A stretch of DNA of 63,869 nucleotides from Deinococcus gobiensis I-0. Lineage in GTDB: Bacteria > Deinococcota > Deinococci > Deinococcales > Deinococcaceae. The stretch is from assembly GCF_000252445.1 (NCBI RefSeq), contig NC_017790.1, forward strand, positions 808,001 through 871,869, in the 5' to 3' direction. The notes under the pieces were generated by a model. That model ran no database searches and was not told where the DNA came from. It was given only the letters and a program-made list of their open reading frames with translations. Positions within the stretch are counted from its first letter, which is position 1; each line of letters opens with the position of its first letter. This document shows positions 60,424-63,869 of the stretch, one piece after another. The translations under genes were made by a program, and so were the position numbers.

Positions 60424-62406
60424 ATGCCACGTCTGTCTTCCGTCGGCCTTCGTCTCACGTTGCTTTCCTCGGCCCTGCTCGCCGGGTGTTCCCAGACCTC
60501 GGTGCCCGGACCGGCCTCCGCTCCGGCCCCGGCAGGCGTGTCCAGCAGCGCCGCCCTCGCTCCGCAGGCCATCAGCGGCAGCAACATCGACGCCTGGCGT
60601 CAGCAGGTCATCTACCTCGTCCTGCCCGACCGGTTCTCCAACGGCAATACCGGCAACGACAATCTGGGCCAGGCCAACTGCTACGACCCGGCCAGCCCCA
60701 CCAAGTTCCACGGCGGCGACCTCGCGGGCCTGCGCCAGAAACTGCCCTATATCCGCGACCTGGGCGCCACGGCGGTCTGGACCACCCCCGTCTACAAGCA
60801 GGTGGGCCTCGTCAACGGCAACTCCTGCGGGTACCACGGCTACTGGCCCGACTATTCCTCGCCGGACGACACGGCCGTCGAGCCCAAATTCGGCACGGGC
60901 AGCGACCTCAGCGGCCTCATCAGCGACCTGAAGGCCGGGGGCCAGAAATACATCATGGACATGGTGGTCAACCACGCCGGCTACGGCGCGCGCGTGGTGT
61001 CGCAGCAGCCGGGCTGGTTCCACAGCAACTGCTCGGGCGACGAGATCAACTGCCCCCTCGCCGGGCTGCCCGACTTCCGGCAGGAGGACAGCGCGGTCGC
61101 CGCCTACCTGACCAACCTCAGCAAGAGCTGGACCTCGGCCTACGCCATCGACGCCATCCGCATGGATACGGTCAAGCACGTGCCCAACAGCTACTGGCAG
61201 AACTCCTGGGTGCCCGGCGTCCTGGCCGCGCGGCCCAACACCTTCCTGCTGGGCGAGGCCTTCCTGAGCGGCAGCGCCTCGCAGCTCAAGCCCTTCCTGG
61301 ACGCGGGCTTCGACTCGACCTTCAACTTCCCGCTGCGCCAGGCCCTCGTGGACTCGCTGGGCAAGGGGGGCAGCCTCGACCGCCTCGCCGCTGGAATGCA
61401 GGACACGCTGGGCACCCTGGGGCTGGACCGCACCCTGCTCCAGACCAACCTGCTCGACAACCACGACGTGCCCCGGTTCGTGAACGAGCCGGGCTCGGGC
61501 GTGGCCGAGAGCGAGATCCGCACGCGTTACGGCCTCGCGCTGGGCGCCCTGATGACCCTGCCGGGCATTCCGCAGCTGTATTACGGCAACGAGCTGGGCA
61601 TGTACGGCGGCAGCGACCCCGACAACCGGCGCGACATGCCCTCCTGGGCCTGGACGGACACGGGCCGCAGCAGTGCCCAGACTAACTTCCTGGCGGGCGG
61701 CGGCACCCCCAAGACCACCTACGACCTGACCAAGAAACTGATCGGGCTGCGCAAGGGCAACGAGGCGCTGTGGAAGGGCAACTACGCCGAGCTGTGGCGG
61801 CCGAACGGCGGCCAGAACGTCTTCGCCTTCTACCGGGGCAGCGGCACGAGCCGCGTGGTCGTGGTGATGAACAGCTCGGCCAGCTCGGCCAGCGTATCGC
61901 TCGACCTCCAGGGCAACGCGGGCATCAGCACCTCCGACAAGTCGGCGCTGGGCAACGGCACCGTCTTCAGCGACCTGCTGGGGGCCGGCGCGCCCGCGAG
62001 CGCGACCGTCTCGGGCGGCAAGCTGCCGGTCACGCTCGGGGCGGGCCGCATGGCCGTCTACCGCGCGGGCACGTCGTCGGGCGGGGGCGGCAGCACGGTC
62101 AGCGTCACCTATCAGGTCAGCGCCAGCACGAGCTACGGGCAGAACCTCTACCTCGTCGGGGACCGCAGCGAACTGGGGGCGTGGAATACGGACAGCGCCG
62201 TCCCCATGACCAGCAGCGCCTGCTCGGGTACGGTGTGCACCTGGAAGGCCACCGTGAGCCTGCCGCCCAGCGTGGCCACCGCCTTCAAATTCATCAAGAA
62301 GCCGGGCGACAGCGGCGCGGCCGTGACCTGGGAGGGGGGCAACAACCGCACCTACACGTCGCCGTCCAGCGGAACGGCGACCTACAGCGGGGGCAGCTGG
62401 CAGTAA
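60424..62406 (+). CDS. Secreted GH13 alpha-amylase with CBM20
   Basis: This 660-residue extracytoplasmic starch-degrading enzyme has a lipoprotein-type signal (ALLAGC, Cys22) followed by a Ser/Ala/Pro linker and the GH13 barrel (residues ~58-460). Catalytic residues are Asp248 (DAIRMDTVKH), Glu278 (LLGEAF) and Asp348 (LLDNHDVPR); VVNHAG and the PDRFSNGN start are also typical. An all-beta domain follows (~460-560), then a C-terminal CBM20 starch-binding module (~565-660: YGQNLYLVGDRSELGAWN). It may release maltodextrins or cyclodextrins outside the cell; no dedicated maltose transporter is in the window. Confidence 0.94.
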   Translation: MPRLSSVGLRLTLLSSALLAGCSQTSVPGPASAPAPAGVSSSAALAPQAISGSNIDAWRQQVIYLVLPDRFSNGNTGNDNLGQANCYDPASPTKFHGGDLAGLRQKLPYIRDLGATAVWTTPVYKQVGLVNGNSCGYHGYWPDYSSPDDTAVEPKFGTGSDLSGLISDLKAGGQKYIMDMVVNHAGYGARVVSQQPGWFHSNCSGDEINCPLAGLPDFRQEDSAVAAYLTNLSKSWTSAYAIDAIRMDTVKHVPNSYWQNSWVPGVLAARPNTFLLGEAFLSGSASQLKPFLDAGFDSTFNFPLRQALVDSLGKGGSLDRLAAGMQDTLGTLGLDRTLLQTNLLDNHDVPRFVNEPGSGVAESEIRTRYGLALGALMTLPGIPQLYYGNELGMYGGSDPDNRRDMPSWAWTDTGRSSAQTNFLAGGGTPKTTYDLTKKLIGLRKGNEALWKGNYAELWRPNGGQNVFAFYRGSGTSRVVVVMNSSASSASVSLDLQGNAGISTSDKSALGNGTVFSDLLGAGAPASATVSGGKLPVTLGAGRMAVYRAGTSSGGGGSTVSVTYQVSASTSYGQNLYLVGDRSELGAWNTDSAVPMTSSACSGTVCTWKATVSLPPSVATAFKFIKKPGDSGAAVTWEGGNNRTYTSPSSGTATYSGGSWQ

Positions 62407-62407
62407 G

Positions 62408-62465
62408 CGGGGGGCGGTCAAGAGGGGGCGGCCCCACCGGCAGGAAGGTCTGCCCCCGCCCCCCG
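62408..62465 (+). terminator. Terminator-like hairpin after the amylase gene
   Basis: CGGGGGGCGG (62408-62417) and CCGCCCCCCG (62456-62465) are exact complements, with further G/C pairing possible inside the 38-nt loop. It begins directly after the amylase stop. Confidence 0.55.
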
Positions 62466-62829
62466 TCCAGTCGGCGGTGCCGGTCAGAAAGAGCTGACGG
62501 CCGAAAAAGCACCTCTCCCGAAAGACGCAGCACTCGGGGCAGCCCGGCGAGACGCCCGGCCGCGCGGCCTGTAGGGCGAAAGAATGCGCTTTCGACGGGG
62601 GCTCGATCGGGTCGAAGGACCTGACGCGGCTGGCGCTGGACCGGGATTTGGCGCGGGTGGCGGAGTCGTCCGACGAGCAGAACGGGGCGGTGCGGTGACC
62701 GATGGGCCAGGCGGCCAGGGACCGGCGGACCCGCTGACTGATGGGCCAGAGCACCAACTCGGTGGGCCTCGACTCCGGCGCCGTCGTCGCCACCTGGCTC
62801 CACCTCACCCGGGTTCAGCCAGAGTCGGC
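62466..62829 (+). other. Non-coding gap with possible gene remnants
   Basis: No full gene is visible. From about 62583 to 62698 one plus-strand frame reads like a coded C-terminus (FDGGSIGSKDLTRLALDRDL, then SSDEQNGAVR and a stop) but lacks any start or body. A 30-codon ORF follows at 62741-62833 (MGQSTNSVGLDSGAVVATWL, stop inside the next gene's end). GATGGGCCAG occurs twice, 39 bases apart (62701 and 62740). This may be the decayed end of a lost gene or chance. Confidence 0.35.
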
Positions 62830-63702
62830 CTAGGCCGGATAGTTGATGAGGTCGCTGCCGACGGCGGCGGCCCCGGTCAGGGTGAGCAGGCCCAATCCCT
62901 CCAGCATCTGGAGGAGAAAGGCCGGGTCCCCGTGCCACTCGCGCACGTAGCCCAGCTCGCGCGACACCTTCGCGGCCGTCTGGCTCAGGAGGTGGAGCTC
63001 GTGTTCCAGCCGCGCCCGCGAACTGGGCACCGCCGCCCGCAGGCCGATGGCGGCGGCCAGCGCCCCGTTGCCCTGAAAGACCGGTGCGGCCAGCTCGGCG
63101 CTGCTGCCGGCCGTGCGGGGGTCCAGGGCCAGCCAGGTCTTGCGGGTCAGGCCGTCGAGCACCTCCCGGTGGGGCTGGTCCGGGAGGGGGCCGGCCGTCA
63201 GGGGGCCGAGGACTGCCCGGCGCAGGTCCAGGGACGCGAAGGCCAGCAGCACCTGGGCCACAGCCCCCCGCGTGAGGTCCAGCGGCAGGCCGGCCGTTCC
63301 CTCGTCCGGTACCGGATCCGTTCCGGTGCCCAGCACGTCGAGTGTCAGCGCCTCCGTGCCCTCCAGCACGGACCAGCTCACCGGGCACCCGGTGGCGCGG
63401 CGCAGCTGGTCCAGATGCACGGAGGCGAGTCGCCGGGCGGGCGAGGCGGCCTGGACCTGGGCACTCAGGCGCAGCAGTTGCGCGCCCAGACGGTATTCCA
63501 TGTGGTCGCGGCGCAGAAACTGGTATTTCTCCAGCACCCGGATGGCCCGCAGGCAGCTCGCGGTCGGCAGGCCGCTGGCCCGCGCCAGGCCGGACAGGGT
63601 CCAGACCGGCTGTTTGGCCGTAAAAAAGGTCAGCAGATGCAGTGGCCGCTCCAGGGTGGGCAGGGCCGCGTCTTCTTGCCGATCGGTCGGGGGGAGTTTC
63701 AT
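62830..63702 (-). CDS. IclR-family transcriptional regulator
   Basis: This 290-residue protein has an N-terminal winged helix (residues ~17-75: LERPLHLLTFFT, LSGLARASGLPTASCLRAIRVLEKYQFL, YRLGAQLLRL). The effector domain follows (VSWSVLEGTEALTLDVLGTG, AELAAPVFQGNGALAAAIGLRA). It is diverged from the IclR protein at 17.9 kb and has a longer C-terminal tail (from WHGDPAFLLQ). It ends convergent to the amylase region, so its target is not obvious from position. Confidence 0.88.
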   Translation of the reverse strand: MKLPPTDRQEDAALPTLERPLHLLTFFTAKQPVWTLSGLARASGLPTASCLRAIRVLEKYQFLRRDHMEYRLGAQLLRLSAQVQAASPARRLASVHLDQLRRATGCPVSWSVLEGTEALTLDVLGTGTDPVPDEGTAGLPLDLTRGAVAQVLLAFASLDLRRAVLGPLTAGPLPDQPHREVLDGLTRKTWLALDPRTAGSSAELAAPVFQGNGALAAAIGLRAAVPSSRARLEHELHLLSQTAAKVSRELGYVREWHGDPAFLLQMLEGLGLLTLTGAAAVGSDLINYPA

Positions 63703-63788
63703 CTGGACGGGGGCCTCGCGGGAGGGAGAACCGGGCGGGAGAGCGGGCTGCGTACGGAAGTGTAGAGGTTTCGCCGCGCCGGGGTGAC

Positions 63789-63869
63789 CTAGTTCGGTGG
63801 GGAGGCGGTGGCGACGGCGCGGCTGCCCCCCAGGCCGACGGCCTGCTCCAGCAGCCGCTCGGCGGCCCG
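63789..63869 (-). CDS. 3' end of a minus-strand gene (cut by window)
   Basis: A minus-strand frame enters from the right edge and ends with TAG at 63791-63789 after 26 codons with G/C at nearly all third positions. The tail reads AERLLEQAVGLGGSRAVATA. It looks like a real C-terminus, but the fragment is too short to assign. It lies upstream of the IclR gene in the same direction. Confidence 0.45.
   Translation of the reverse strand, partial: RAAERLLEQAVGLGGSRAVATASPPN

Noticed and set aside
60313..62808. 831-codon open frame on the minus strand
   Set aside because: It is a shadow of the amylase gene, whose catalytic residues, lipobox and CBM20 are all in the plus frame.

Overview
The window is GC-rich, gene-dense DNA with almost no third-position A/T. 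It carries no rRNA, tRNA, CRISPR array or recognisable insertion sequence. A Dps protein with an export signal, a fused urease gamma/beta subunit with HypA/HypB in the urease operon, many dipeptide-type ABC systems and GTG/TTG starts with 4-nt stop/start overlaps all suggest a Deinococcus-type bacterium. That assignment is inference; no marker gene is present.

Layout. (1) 1-4.9 kb: the end of a large ATPase/TPR regulator, a BMP-family binding protein and an unrecognised 686-residue protein. (2) 5.0-10.3 kb: a compact five-gene cluster of OleD-like reductase, metallo-beta-lactamase-fold hydrolase, CapK/F390-synthetase-like adenylating enzyme, KAS III-like thiolase and membrane glycosyltransferase. 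It looks like a glycosylated-lipid or hydrocarbon pathway with no product I can name. (3) 10.3-16.6 kb: an iron/redox region. VIT-type metal transporter, ApbE flavin transferase, DUF2271 protein and PepSY membrane protein form a minus-strand operon behind a perfect 19-bp Fur-like palindrome. A two-component system and an exported Dps lie next to it. (4) 16.7-30.1 kb: a divergent peptide or amino-compound island. Minus strand: M24/creatinase-like hydrolase, IclR regulator, DUF885-like protein. Plus strand: ABC binding protein, two permeases, then PanE-like reductase, Gfo/Idh oxidoreductase, DUF885 protein, RraA-like, SDR and M29 aminopeptidase. (5) 30.2-36.6 kb: urease, with divergent ureAB-ureC-hypA-hypB-ureE-ureF and ureG-ureD. 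(6) 36.6-45.5 kb: ROK regulator, ABC sugar/oligosaccharide uptake system with a permease-ATPase fusion, and GH3 beta-glucosidase. (7) 45.6-47.2 kb: quinone-oxidoreductase-like enzyme and its TetR regulator. (8) 47.4-60.1 kb: a second, complete peptide-type island of twelve genes (binding protein, two permeases, two ATPases, GntR regulator, creatininase-family, PanE-like, SDR, M20, RraA-like, M32). (9) 60.1-63.9 kb: secreted GH13 amylase with CBM20, an IclR regulator and the end of one more gene.

The two peptide islands repeat the same logic of import followed by PanE-like/SDR redox steps, RraA-like lyase and metallopeptidases, so they probably handle related nitrogenous substrates. Urease could dispose of urea released by creatinine-like or ureido chemistry. 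The ROK/GH3 and amylase units handle glucans.

Sequence quality matters. Five apparent single-base frame breaks fall in the first 11 kb (regulator 3' end, adenylating enzyme, glycosyltransferase, two in DUF2271), and I found none in the following 50 kb. Most look like indel errors, because the corrected frames rejoin conserved protein ends that abut perfect terminator hairpins.
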